A stretch of DNA of 10,629 nt from DASYQD01 sp036005845 (GTDB taxonomy: Bacteria > Acidobacteriota > Thermoanaerobaculia > Multivoradales > JAIOJS01): NCBI GenBank assembly GCA_036005845.1, contig DASYQD010000064.1, forward strand, positions 1 through 10,629, given 5' to 3'. Made by a program: the position numbers and the translations under genes. The notes beneath the pieces were generated by a model. That model made no database searches. It had not been told where the DNA came from and saw nothing but the letters and a program-made list of their open reading frames with translations. This document shows, one piece after another, positions 1 to 8,832 of this stretch. How positions within the stretch are numbered: position 1 is the stretch's first letter; the number at the start of each line of letters is the position of its first letter.

Positions 1-642
1 GTCGACGCGCAGACGGGAATGTACGACGTCGAGCACGTCTGGATCGCGCACGACGTCGGCCAGTGCATCAACCCGGTGCTGGTGCTCGGGCAGGTCGAGG
101 GCAGCGTCTACATGGCGCTCGGCGAGGCGATGATGGAAGAACAGGTCTTCCGCCGCCTGCCCAAGCACCTGTCGAGCGCGCTCGTGCACAAGCACCCGTC
201 GCTGCTCGAGTACAAGAGTCCCACCTTCCGCGAGATGCCGCCGGTGACGACGTACCTGATCGAGGATCCCGACGCACAGGGGCCGTTCGGCGCCAAGGAA
301 GTCGGCCAGGGCCCGCTGCTGCCGGTGATGCCGGCCGTGGCCAACGCCATCTTCGACGCCGTCGGCGTGCGCGTCGACCAGATCCCCATCCACCCGCACA
401 TGGTGCTCGAGGCGCTCAAACGGAAGGAAAAGGGCGAAGAGCCTCGGTTCGGGCCGACGACCTTCCCGGACCTCAACATCGACGTGGGCGAGACGCTGAT
501 CGTGCCGACACCGGCCGAGGGCGGCGACGGGCGGGCGATCAACGACTGGAAGGACAAGCTGCGGTCGGGCATGCGATCGGCGGGAACGATGACGACGCGC
601 GAAGAGGCGCTGCGGCAGAAGAAGCCGCTGACGACGACATGA
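1..642 (+). CDS. hcrA: Molybdopterin-binding (alpha) subunit of a 4-hydroxybenzoyl-CoA reductase-like enzyme, 3' part only
   Basis: The reading frame is open from base 1, so the start lies upstream and only the last 213 codons are present. The fragment is the C-terminal end of the large molybdenum-cofactor subunit of the xanthine dehydrogenase family. It shows HDVGQCINPVLVLGQVEGS near the beginning and GPFGAKEVGQGPLLPVMPAV at about fragment residues 95-114. The Glu at fragment residue 100 (bases 298-300) sits where the family has its active-site glutamate. The wording of these motifs resembles HcrA more than aldehyde or CO dehydrogenases. In the known enzyme this subunit holds Mo-MCD and removes the para-hydroxyl of 4-hydroxybenzoyl-CoA in the cytoplasm during anaerobic aromatic degradation. 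The tail after VLEALKRK is longer than I expect for the family, with roughly 70 polar residues ending in PLTTT. The next gene encodes the matching FAD subunit, which supports the assignment; the exact substrate is inferred. Another aromatic or N-heterocycle hydroxylase remains possible. Confidence 0.8.
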   Translation, partial: VDAQTGMYDVEHVWIAHDVGQCINPVLVLGQVEGSVYMALGEAMMEEQVFRRLPKHLSSALVHKHPSLLEYKSPTFREMPPVTTYLIEDPDAQGPFGAKEVGQGPLLPVMPAVANAIFDAVGVRVDQIPIHPHMVLEALKRKEKGEEPRFGPTTFPDLNIDVGETLIVPTPAEGGDGRAINDWKDKLRSGMRSAGTMTTREEALRQKKPLTTT

Positions 643-712
643 GGTTGGATGAGGTGTCGAAGGCGGGCGGAACGGGCGCCGGCCCTCACGGGTCCCCGCT
701 AGCCGGTCAGTA

Positions 713-745
713 TCCCACCGTGCTCGCAAGCTGCGCGCGGTGGGA
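713..745 (+). repeat. Perfect inverted repeat (hairpin) in the gap between the two reductase genes
   Basis: TCCCACCG at 713-720 is exactly complementary to CGGTGGGA at 738-745. The stem can extend inward by a G-U pair and two more pairs, giving about 11 pairs around an 11-nt loop. No run of T follows, so it does not look like a standard intrinsic terminator. It lies inside a 181-nt gap (643-823), which is unusual spacing for two subunits of one enzyme. It could slow or attenuate transcription or protect the mRNA from decay; the role is inference. Apart from this hairpin and the ribosome site at 814-818, I see nothing else convincing in the gap. Confidence 0.6.
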
Positions 746-813
746 GCCCTCCGCCCGGCGCGCCCGCTCTGGCCGGCGCCCGACCCGCCCGCGATCCACG
801 CGTACCACCCATC

Positions 814-818
814 AGAGG
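814..818 (+). promoter_or_regulatory. Ribosome binding site that sets the GTG start of the FAD subunit
   Basis: AGAGG at 814-818 lies 5 nt before the GTG at 824. The protein then begins MLRLPPLSF, the usual N-terminus of this family. The longer open frame starting at GTG 740 would place its start codon inside the hairpin arm and add 28 residues of low-complexity sequence not expected in the family. Confidence 0.6.
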
Positions 819-823
819 CGGAC

Positions 824-1843
824 GTGCTGAGACTGCCACCGCTTTCGTTTCGGCAGCCGGGCTCGTTGGCTGAGGCGCTCGCCATCGTGAATGGGGAAGG
901 TTCTGATGCTCGGCTCGTGGCTGGTGGTACCGACCTCCTTCCGAACATGAAGCGGCGGCATCAGCAGGCGTCGACGCTGGTGAGCTTGATGGGCGTGCCA
1001 GGTTTGAGCGGCGTCGTCGACGGCAATGGCAGCGGCGTACGGATCGGCGCGACGACGACGTTGAGCGCGGTGTCCGACCACGCGGCGGTGCGCGCTCGCT
1101 ACCCAGCCCTGGCGCGCGCGGTCGAGAGCATCTCGTCGCCGCCGCTGCGCAACATGGGGACCCTCGGCGGCAACCTCTGCGTCGACACGCGCTGCACCTA
1201 CTACAACCAGACGGAGGAGTGGCGGCGGTCGATCGACTACTGCATGAAGGAGCAGGGGAAGACCTGCTGGGTGGCGACCTCGAGCCCGCGCTGCTGGGCG
1301 CACAGCGCGTCTGACGCGGCGCCGATGCTCTGCGCGCTGGGCGCCGCCGTGCGGCTGGCGAGCAAGGACGGCGAGCGCGAAGCTCCGTTGTCCGCGCTCT
1401 ATCGCGACGACGGCATCGACTATCTGACGAAGCGCGCCGACGAAGTGCTCATCGACGTTAGCGTTCCGGCCGAGAGCGATGCCGCGCACTGCCGCACCGC
1501 CTTCTGGAAGCTGCGCCGCCGCGGCTCGATCGACTTCGCGGTGCTCTCGGTGGCGGCCGCGGTGTGGCTCGATCCGGCCGGCGTGGTCGCGCGCGCGTCG
1601 ATCTGGCTCGGCGCCGTCGGCTCCTCGCCGCGCGAGGCCGCACCCGCCGCTGCGTCGCTCGTCGGCAGCAGCCTCGACGCCGACACCATCACCCGCGCCG
1701 CCGAGCTCGCCAAGAAGACCGCCACGCCGATGGACAACACCGATTTCCAGACGCAATGGCGCAAGGCCGTCGCCGGCCGCTACGTAGAGGCGGCGCTATC
1801 CGAGTGCGCCGGTCTGCCGGTGGCGCGGCTGCCGCGGCACTGA
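824..1843 (+). CDS. hcrB: FAD-binding (beta) subunit of a 4-hydroxybenzoyl-CoA reductase-like enzyme with an extra [4Fe-4S] loop
   Basis: This is a 339-aa protein of the CoxM/HcrB flavin-subunit family. It carries the FAD-binding motif AGGTDLLP at residues 33-40, IGATTTL at 74-80, and RNMGTLGGNL at 109-118. Between that motif and SASDAAPML (161-169) sits an insertion with cysteines at 124, 140, 148 and 157, plus Cys119 just before it. The spacing of 16, 8 and 9 residues matches, as I recall it, the four ligands of the additional [4Fe-4S] cluster in Thauera aromatica HcrB, a cluster ordinary xanthine dehydrogenases and CO dehydrogenases lack. In the known enzyme electrons enter at this subunit from reduced ferredoxin and pass via FAD to the 2Fe-2S subunit and the molybdenum site. 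The GTG start at 824 is chosen from the ribosome site and family N-terminus. It follows the Mo subunit gene after 181 nt, and no gamma-subunit gene follows it. Confidence 0.85.
   Translation: MLRLPPLSFRQPGSLAEALAIVNGEGSDARLVAGGTDLLPNMKRRHQQASTLVSLMGVPGLSGVVDGNGSGVRIGATTTLSAVSDHAAVRARYPALARAVESISSPPLRNMGTLGGNLCVDTRCTYYNQTEEWRRSIDYCMKEQGKTCWVATSSPRCWAHSASDAAPMLCALGAAVRLASKDGEREAPLSALYRDDGIDYLTKRADEVLIDVSVPAESDAAHCRTAFWKLRRRGSIDFAVLSVAAAVWLDPAGVVARASIWLGAVGSSPREAAPAAASLVGSSLDADTITRAAELAKKTATPMDNTDFQTQWRKAVAGRYVEAALSECAGLPVARLPRH
1705..1725 (+). repeat. 21-nt exact direct repeat, copy 1 (inside the FAD-subunit gene)
   Basis: Bases 1705-1725 are identical to 4753-4773. Here they encode ELAKKTAT near the C-terminus of the FAD subunit, a normal part of that family. 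Identity stops on both sides: 1704 is A against C at 4752, and 1726 is G against C at 4774. Confidence 0.6.
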
Positions 1844-1931
1844 GAGCGACGAAGCACGCGGGGCGAGCCGCTGCCGCTGCCGCGATCGTAAATCGTCACA
1901 TCCGCAGGCCGCGCTCGCGGGCGTCGCCGGT

Positions 1932-1958
1932 GTTACACTTTGATCGCTAGATTATTTT
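1932..1958 (+). promoter_or_regulatory. Candidate promoter in an AT-rich stretch before the haem lipoprotein gene
   Basis: The 204-nt gap 1844-2047 changes from GC-rich to clearly AT-rich at about 1931-1985, which is rare in this window. GTTACA at 1932-1937 and TATTTT at 1953-1958 could act as -35 and -10 boxes, but the 15-nt spacer is short and both boxes are imperfect. GTGTTACAC at 1930-1938 is also a small palindrome. The composition shift makes a promoter here likely; the exact boxes are a guess. The first 85 nt of the gap hold nothing I recognise, including no terminator for the reductase genes. Confidence 0.3.
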
Positions 1959-1997
1959 GTCTTCTCGCTCATCGCTAACGAATTCCGGTTGACTCGT

Positions 1998-2026
1998 CGG
2001 CCGCGAGCACATGCTCCTCGCGGCCG
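1998..2026 (+). repeat. Perfect 10-bp inverted repeat in the leader of the haem lipoprotein gene
   Basis: CGGCCGCGAG at 1998-2007 pairs exactly with CTCGCGGCCG at 2017-2026 around a 9-nt loop. An overlapping alternative stem, GAGCA (2005-2009) with TGCTC (2012-2016), exists in the same place. The structure ends 10 nt before the GGAGG ribosome site (2037-2041). It could be an mRNA-stabilising leader hairpin, a protein operator, or the terminator stem of the reductase genes, although no T-run follows it. Confidence 0.55.
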
Positions 2027-2047
2027 AGAATCCCACGGAGGTGTGCG

Positions 2048-4078
2048 ATGGCTTGGGATGAAAAGGGATCGGTCCGCTACGGCTTGGCGTGGGCGGCGCT
2101 CGCCGCGATTGTTGTATTGGTAATCGGATGCAAGGGCGCAGCCCGGCCTGCGGTCGAGGCTGCGGCCACGCCCGCGCCCACGCCGTGCCGGGCTTCGACC
2201 TCGCTCCCCGACACGACGACCCCAGAGCTCGACTGCGCGGCGCCGCCGAATACTTTCTCGGTGGCGACGTTCCCACCTCCCAACCCCTCCGCGAGCCCCA
2301 CACCGTCGCCAACTCCCAACCCGGTGGCGGGACCGACCTTCGACTCGTGGGCGTGGTCGTCCTTTGCCGCCTTCAACTGGCCGGCCCAGCCGGATGTTGG
2401 CCAGCCGACCGGATACCTCCGGGGCGTTCCCAATACCACCGCCAGCTTCGTCGGCGCCGGCCCGGCCGACGTCCTGGTCTGGGAGACCTTCAAGGAGAAG
2501 CGCGAGGTCTTCAACAACACCGTCGGTGCCTACGGCGACAACGTCGCGGCCGGGTGGCAGGCGATCACCTTCTCGCCGGACCAGGAGATCGACAAGAACG
2601 GCGGTGAGGTGCCGGCATGCAGCGACGAGGACCGCCAGCGGGCGGCGAAGCTTCCCGGCGGTGCGCACCGGCGGATTCTGCAGGCCTCCAAGCTGGCGCC
2701 GGCGCTTGCCAACACCGTCGACGAGACGGCCGAGGTCGCGTCGCCGGCGCAGGAGGCGCAGAGCCAGCTCTGCGCCGGCTACGGCACGGGAAACCTGCCG
2801 CCGTACGACCAGCCTTGCGCGCAGACCTTCCCGACGCCGCCGGGCGGCAACTCCGGCACCGTCTTTCCTCCCGACATCCTCAACCCGCGCGGCGCCGTCG
2901 GGCCGCGTGTCTTCGATCCCGCCGGCAATCTCGTCTACTACGAGGTGCGGGTCAACTACGACTATTTCAACTACGTCCTCAAGAACAACCTCTACCTGCT
3001 CAATCCACCCGCGTCGCCGACGCCCACGCCGATGGCGACCCCGACGCCGACGGTGCCACCGCCGCCTTACCAGCTCCCCTGGCGGTCGAGCGCGCCCAAG
3101 CCGCCGGCCAACGGCGGCGCGGGCCAGCAGCCCGGCGTCACCAGCTACGACGCCGATGCCGCGGTGACCACCTACGGCTCATCGCCGATCACGCCGCCGC
3201 CGGTGGGCTCGGTGCAGGTGAAGTCGGCGTGGATGCAGCTGTCGCAGCCCGATCCCAGCTACCACAACACCGAGGCCCTCTACTTCAGCACCGACCCCAA
3301 GGCCCATGACCCGGAGAAGGTCTGCTATCGCGTCGGCACCTTCGGGCTCATCGGGCTGCACATCATCCAGCGCGTCCACATGGGCACCGCGAGCGACGGC
3401 AACGCCAACCCGGTCGGCGGCACGTTCATCTTCGCCACCTGGGAGCACACCTCCATCGGCAACGGCGGCGGCTACCGCTACGTGAACTTCCTCACCAAGG
3501 GCGACGTGCCGGAGCATCCTTTCCCCTACCCGGAGCCGTCGCACGCCATCGAGGTGGCGCGAGAGCATCCCTACCCGCTGGCGACCACCCAGGAGATAAC
3601 CGCCGCCGTACACAAAGAGCTGGGCTGTCCGCCGACCGGCAACACCGGCTCCGTGTGGTGCAACTACCGACTCGTCGGCACGCAGTTCTATGCCCTGAGC
3701 GACGCCACGACCTCCGCCGCGTACAACCAGCCCTTCTTCCTGGCGAACCTCGTCGTCGAGACCAACCGCGGCCTCCAGAACTTCCAGGGCCTGCCGCCCA
3801 AGATCACGCCGATCTCGCAGTACCAGGGCTTCACGCCTACCGGCGCGCCTTACAACCCGACCGTGCCCAACGTCTCCTGGAACGGCCACCCGTACAACAT
3901 GGGCGGCTGCATGGGCTGCCACGGCGTCGCCCAAGTGCTGGGCTCCAACTTCAGCTTCGTGCTGCTCGACGGCCAGACCGGGGCCGGCATCGACACGCCG
4001 GCAACGGTGCAGATTCCGCCCGAGCCGCCGCCCGCGGCGACGCCGACGCCAACGCCGGCGATGCAGCCTTCGCACTGA
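2048..4078 (+). CDS. Predicted lipoprotein with one C-terminal c-type haem site, function unknown
   Basis: The 676-aa product begins with a signal sequence (hydrophobic residues 13-27) ending in the lipobox VIGC, with Cys28 as the likely lipidated residue. A Thr/Pro-rich stretch to about residue 90 probably links it to the membrane. A globular part starts near FDSWAWSSFAAFNWP. A second PT-rich segment (residues 320-340, PTPTPMATPTPTVPPPP) interrupts the body, and a third ends the protein. Near the C-terminus NMGGCMGCHG holds a CxxCH site: Cys621, Cys624 and His625 would bind one haem c. No Met in a normal distal-ligand position follows, but Met618 lies just before. ATG 2048 has GGAGG at 2037-2041, 6 nt upstream. 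The gene has its own leader and is convergent with the toxin gene. The WxxF-NWP opening and CMGCHG ending resemble uncharacterised cytochrome c-like proteins I have seen, but I cannot name a function. Extracytoplasmic redox or electron transfer is inference. Confidence 0.75.
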   Translation: MAWDEKGSVRYGLAWAALAAIVVLVIGCKGAARPAVEAAATPAPTPCRASTSLPDTTTPELDCAAPPNTFSVATFPPPNPSASPTPSPTPNPVAGPTFDSWAWSSFAAFNWPAQPDVGQPTGYLRGVPNTTASFVGAGPADVLVWETFKEKREVFNNTVGAYGDNVAAGWQAITFSPDQEIDKNGGEVPACSDEDRQRAAKLPGGAHRRILQASKLAPALANTVDETAEVASPAQEAQSQLCAGYGTGNLPPYDQPCAQTFPTPPGGNSGTVFPPDILNPRGAVGPRVFDPAGNLVYYEVRVNYDYFNYVLKNNLYLLNPPASPTPTPMATPTPTVPPPPYQLPWRSSAPKPPANGGAGQQPGVTSYDADAAVTTYGSSPITPPPVGSVQVKSAWMQLSQPDPSYHNTEALYFSTDPKAHDPEKVCYRVGTFGLIGLHIIQRVHMGTASDGNANPVGGTFIFATWEHTSIGNGGGYRYVNFLTKGDVPEHPFPYPEPSHAIEVAREHPYPLATTQEITAAVHKELGCPPTGNTGSVWCNYRLVGTQFYALSDATTSAAYNQPFFLANLVVETNRGLQNFQGLPPKITPISQYQGFTPTGAPYNPTVPNVSWNGHPYNMGGCMGCHGVAQVLGSNFSFVLLDGQTGAGIDTPATVQIPPEPPPAATPTPTPAMQPSH

Positions 4079-4115
4079 CGGCTTTGCTGATCGAAGTGTG
4101 GCGCGACACCGCGAG

Positions 4116-4436
4116 TCACGCGAAGTTAACGTTGCCGCGAATCCCATCCTCGCCGGCGCGGTCCAGCAACGCCACGAGCGCCGCTCGCTCGTGGGCTCTC
4201 GAGCGCCGGCGGATGAGAATGATCAGTCCGAAGTGAGCCGAATGGCCGATAAGGAGAAGATAATCATCCCGATTGCAGGTAATGAGGACGGACTCCTGCT
4301 CCACTGCGAGTCGCAGCACTTCCTCGTCAGACGCCGTCGCCGGAGCAAGGTCGCGTAGCTTGTGCACCTCGTGCTCGAGCGCTACGAGGACATAGGCAAT
4401 GTCGTCTGGAATGTCGTGATCGAGGAGGAACTTCAC
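4116..4436 (-). CDS. DUF5615-type PIN-like toxin of a toxin-antitoxin pair
   Basis: The 106-aa product starts MKFLLDHDIPDD when read from GTG at 4436, the typical opening of DUF5615 (Mut7-C-like PIN) proteins. Acidic residues expected for a PIN-like metal site are visible: Asp6 and Asp8, Asp37 and Glu38, and Asp57/Asp58 in LITCNRDDY (51-59). The family ending LIILIRRR...GNVNFA is also present (71-106). By family analogy it would be a small cytoplasmic RNase-like toxin; activity is not shown by the sequence. The start overlaps the stop of the upstream antitoxin gene in GTGA (4436-4433), indicating translational coupling. A longer open frame reaching 4511 would run into the antitoxin gene and is rejected. 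It converges on the haem lipoprotein gene with a 37-nt gap that has no clear terminator. Confidence 0.8.
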   Translation of the reverse strand: MKFLLDHDIPDDIAYVLVALEHEVHKLRDLAPATASDEEVLRLAVEQESVLITCNRDDYLLLIGHSAHFGLIILIRRRSRAHERAALVALLDRAGEDGIRGNVNFA

Positions 4437-4705
4437 TGCACGCCGGCTGCCATCTGGCGGGCAACCAGGACGTCGATCTCGCCCCGGTGGTCCTCGTAGT
4501 AGGCGAGGCACTCGAAGACCTGCGCCCGCGTGAGGCTCGGGAAGCAGCGCGTCACGATGCTGTCGACGGTTTCCCCGTTCTGAAGGAGCCCGATGACGTC
4601 GTGCACGCCGACCCGCGTACCTTCAACGACGGCATGGCCACCGCGGACGCCCGGCTGCCGAGCCAAGTAGCGATAGGCGGCGGTCGCGCCAGAGTCTCCC
4701 CTCAT
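4433..4705 (-). CDS. DUF433-type antitoxin
   Basis: The 90-aa protein shows the DUF433 signature: QPGVRGGHAVVEGTRVGVHD (17-36), the helix region LLQNGETVDSI (40-50), and LTRAQVFECLAYYEDHRGEID (58-78). Members usually stand directly before a DUF5615 PIN-like toxin gene, as here, and are thought to neutralise it and bind their own promoter through a helix-turn-helix-like domain. Start choice is uncertain: ATG at 4705 is preferred, but GTG codons at 4708 and 4714 are in frame and no well-spaced Shine-Dalgarno sequence decides between them. The last codons overlap the toxin start by 4 nt. This is an ordinary chromosomal type II module by arrangement, acting in the cytoplasm. Confidence 0.8.
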   Translation of the reverse strand: MRGDSGATAAYRYLARQPGVRGGHAVVEGTRVGVHDVIGLLQNGETVDSIVTRCFPSLTRAQVFECLAYYEDHRGEIDVLVARQMAAGVQ

Positions 4706-4751
4706 CACTCCCACGTTAGCACCACAGCGGAGGAGCCACCGCTCAGGGAGG

Positions 4752-4786
4752 CGCTCGCCAAGAAGACCGCCACCCCTTGGCGAGTG
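4752..4786. repeat. Inverted repeat between the antitoxin gene and the membrane-protein gene
   Basis: CTCGCCAAG at 4754-4762 is exactly complementary to CTTGGCGAG at 4776-4784, and the stem can extend outward by a G-T and a C-G pair. The loop is 13 nt. It lies in the 122-nt divergent gap 4706-4836, about 50 nt from each start codon. It is a reasonable candidate operator for the toxin-antitoxin module or for the membrane-protein gene. The left arm and most of the loop are also part of a 21-nt exact repeat found at 1705-1725. Confidence 0.5.
4753..4773 (+). repeat. 21-nt exact direct repeat, copy 2 (intergenic)
   Basis: Identical to 1705-1725. This copy is outside any gene I accept and forms one arm and most of the loop of the hairpin at 4752-4786. 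If translated in the same frame as copy 1 it would read ALAKKTAT, but no gene surrounds it. Confidence 0.6.
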
Positions 4787-4836
4787 ACCGGTGGGCCGGA
4801 TCGGGTGGCGTACTATCCGCGACGCCGAGGTCGACG

Positions 4837-5829
4837 ATGCGTCTTCACCTGCCGAAGCTTCTCCGGTCCAGGGTGGGATCCGTCCTCCCGTGGCTGGCGA
4901 TGGCGTCGGTGCTCGTGGTCGCCGCGCTCGTCAACTCGCTCATCGATCTCGGCTCGCTGACGCTCGACACGAAGCCTTTGTTTCCTGCCCATCCGGCGGC
5001 AGCCGTGAGCGTCGATCTTCCCTCCGTCACGAGACATCTCACGGCGCGCATCGCCTGGGGACTGGCCAGTATCGGGTTTTCACTCGTCACCATCGCCGCC
5101 GTAGCGACCGCCTTGTACGTCCTTGGGTCGTGCTTTCGCGAGCTTTCTCATCGGGACCGCGTTGCCGGCGCGGTGCTGATCGCCTGCTGCGTGGTGCCTT
5201 TCATCGCCATCGTGTTTCTCGGCTCGGACCTGGTGCTGAGCGAACCTGCCGTGACGACCGCGTTGCGAAAAGCGACCTTGCACCAGACGTCGGCGACCGC
5301 CGCGGTATCGGCGGACTCGCTGTTCGACAACCTGTCCTATCTCATCTTCCTGCTGTTGGCAGCGGCGGCAAGTGCGGCAGTGCTGTGGCCGACCACGGAC
5401 GGAAAGTCGCCGGCGCTGCTGCGTCGACGCGTCGCACGTGTGCACGCCCTCGTCTTGATCGGTGCCACGGCGCTGGCGTTGCGAGCGCTCGAGATGTATT
5501 TCCTGTACCGGTGGCCGGGGGCCTGGTTGACGGGGCCGATGGCGCAGTCCGTGGACGAGATCGCGCTGGCGGTGAGCACGGCCTACGGCTCGTTCTTTAC
5601 CGGCATCCTCGCCAGCATCTACCTGCCGGTCGCTTTCGTGTTGCGGTCGCGCGCCAACTCACTGGCCGATGACGCCGTGCTCGGCGGCGCGGAAGATCAC
5701 GAGGGGTGGCTGACGAAGTCCGGACTGCGGTTCCAGCCGTTTCAAGAATTCGGCCGCCTGCTCGCCGTCCTGGCGCCGCTGCTCGCCGGCGGTCCCGTGG
5801 CCAAGATCATTGGCACGTTTGGCGGCTGA
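4837..5829 (+). CDS. Multi-pass inner membrane protein, unknown function
   Basis: The 330-aa product has about six or seven hydrophobic segments: approximately 15-35, 73-98, 108-130, 165-185, 203-220, 245-268 and possibly 307-326. The basic N-terminus (KLLRSR) suggests a cytoplasmic start. A loop of about 40 residues lies between segments 1 and 2, and another of about 35 between 3 and 4. The region around 220-240 (YFLYRWPGAWLTGPM) and the tail (WLTKSGLRFQPFQEFGRLL) are the most distinctive stretches. I recognise no catalytic or transport motif and cannot assign a family. ATG 4837 is chosen because GAGG at 4827-4830 lies 6 nt before it; a frame open from 4777 would start inside the upstream hairpin. 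TACTAT at 4811-4816 could be a -10 box, without a convincing -35. It is convergent with the kinase gene, 31 nt apart. Confidence 0.7.
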   Translation: MRLHLPKLLRSRVGSVLPWLAMASVLVVAALVNSLIDLGSLTLDTKPLFPAHPAAAVSVDLPSVTRHLTARIAWGLASIGFSLVTIAAVATALYVLGSCFRELSHRDRVAGAVLIACCVVPFIAIVFLGSDLVLSEPAVTTALRKATLHQTSATAAVSADSLFDNLSYLIFLLLAAAASAAVLWPTTDGKSPALLRRRVARVHALVLIGATALALRALEMYFLYRWPGAWLTGPMAQSVDEIALAVSTAYGSFFTGILASIYLPVAFVLRSRANSLADDAVLGGAEDHEGWLTKSGLRFQPFQEFGRLLAVLAPLLAGGPVAKIIGTFGG

Positions 5830-5860
5830 CGATCAAATGCTCGTACGCTGAGCCCGCCGT

Positions 5861-8821
<2,961 letters not shown>

Positions 8822-8832
8822 CGCGGCACCGC

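Noticed and set aside
740..823. Longer start of the FAD subunit at GTG 740
   Set aside because: It adds 28 residues of low-complexity sequence, puts the start in a hairpin arm, and ignores the ribosome site before GTG 824 where the family N-terminus begins.
812..1756. 314-aa minus-strand frame opposite the FAD-subunit gene
   Set aside because: A GC-rich shadow frame dominated by Arg and Ala; the plus strand encodes a clear flavin subunit.
4079..4115. Possible bidirectional terminator between the lipoprotein and toxin genes
   Set aside because: Only a four-pair stem (GTGT/ACAC at 4096-4109) is visible and no T-run, so it is not supported.
3179..4147. 322-aa minus-strand frame opposite the haem lipoprotein gene
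   Set aside because: Arg, Gly and Val-rich composition without motifs; the opposite strand has lipobox, haem site and ribosome site.
4437..4511. Longer start of the DUF5615 toxin
   Set aside because: It would overlap the antitoxin gene by about 79 nt; the family start MKFLLDHD falls exactly at the GTGA overlap.
4752..4786. Integron attC or phage attachment site
   Set aside because: The stem lacks recognisable core sites, and no integrase or gene cassette is nearby.
5830..5860. Possible terminator in the 31-nt convergent gap between the membrane-protein and kinase genes
   Set aside because: No stem of useful length and no T-run are visible.
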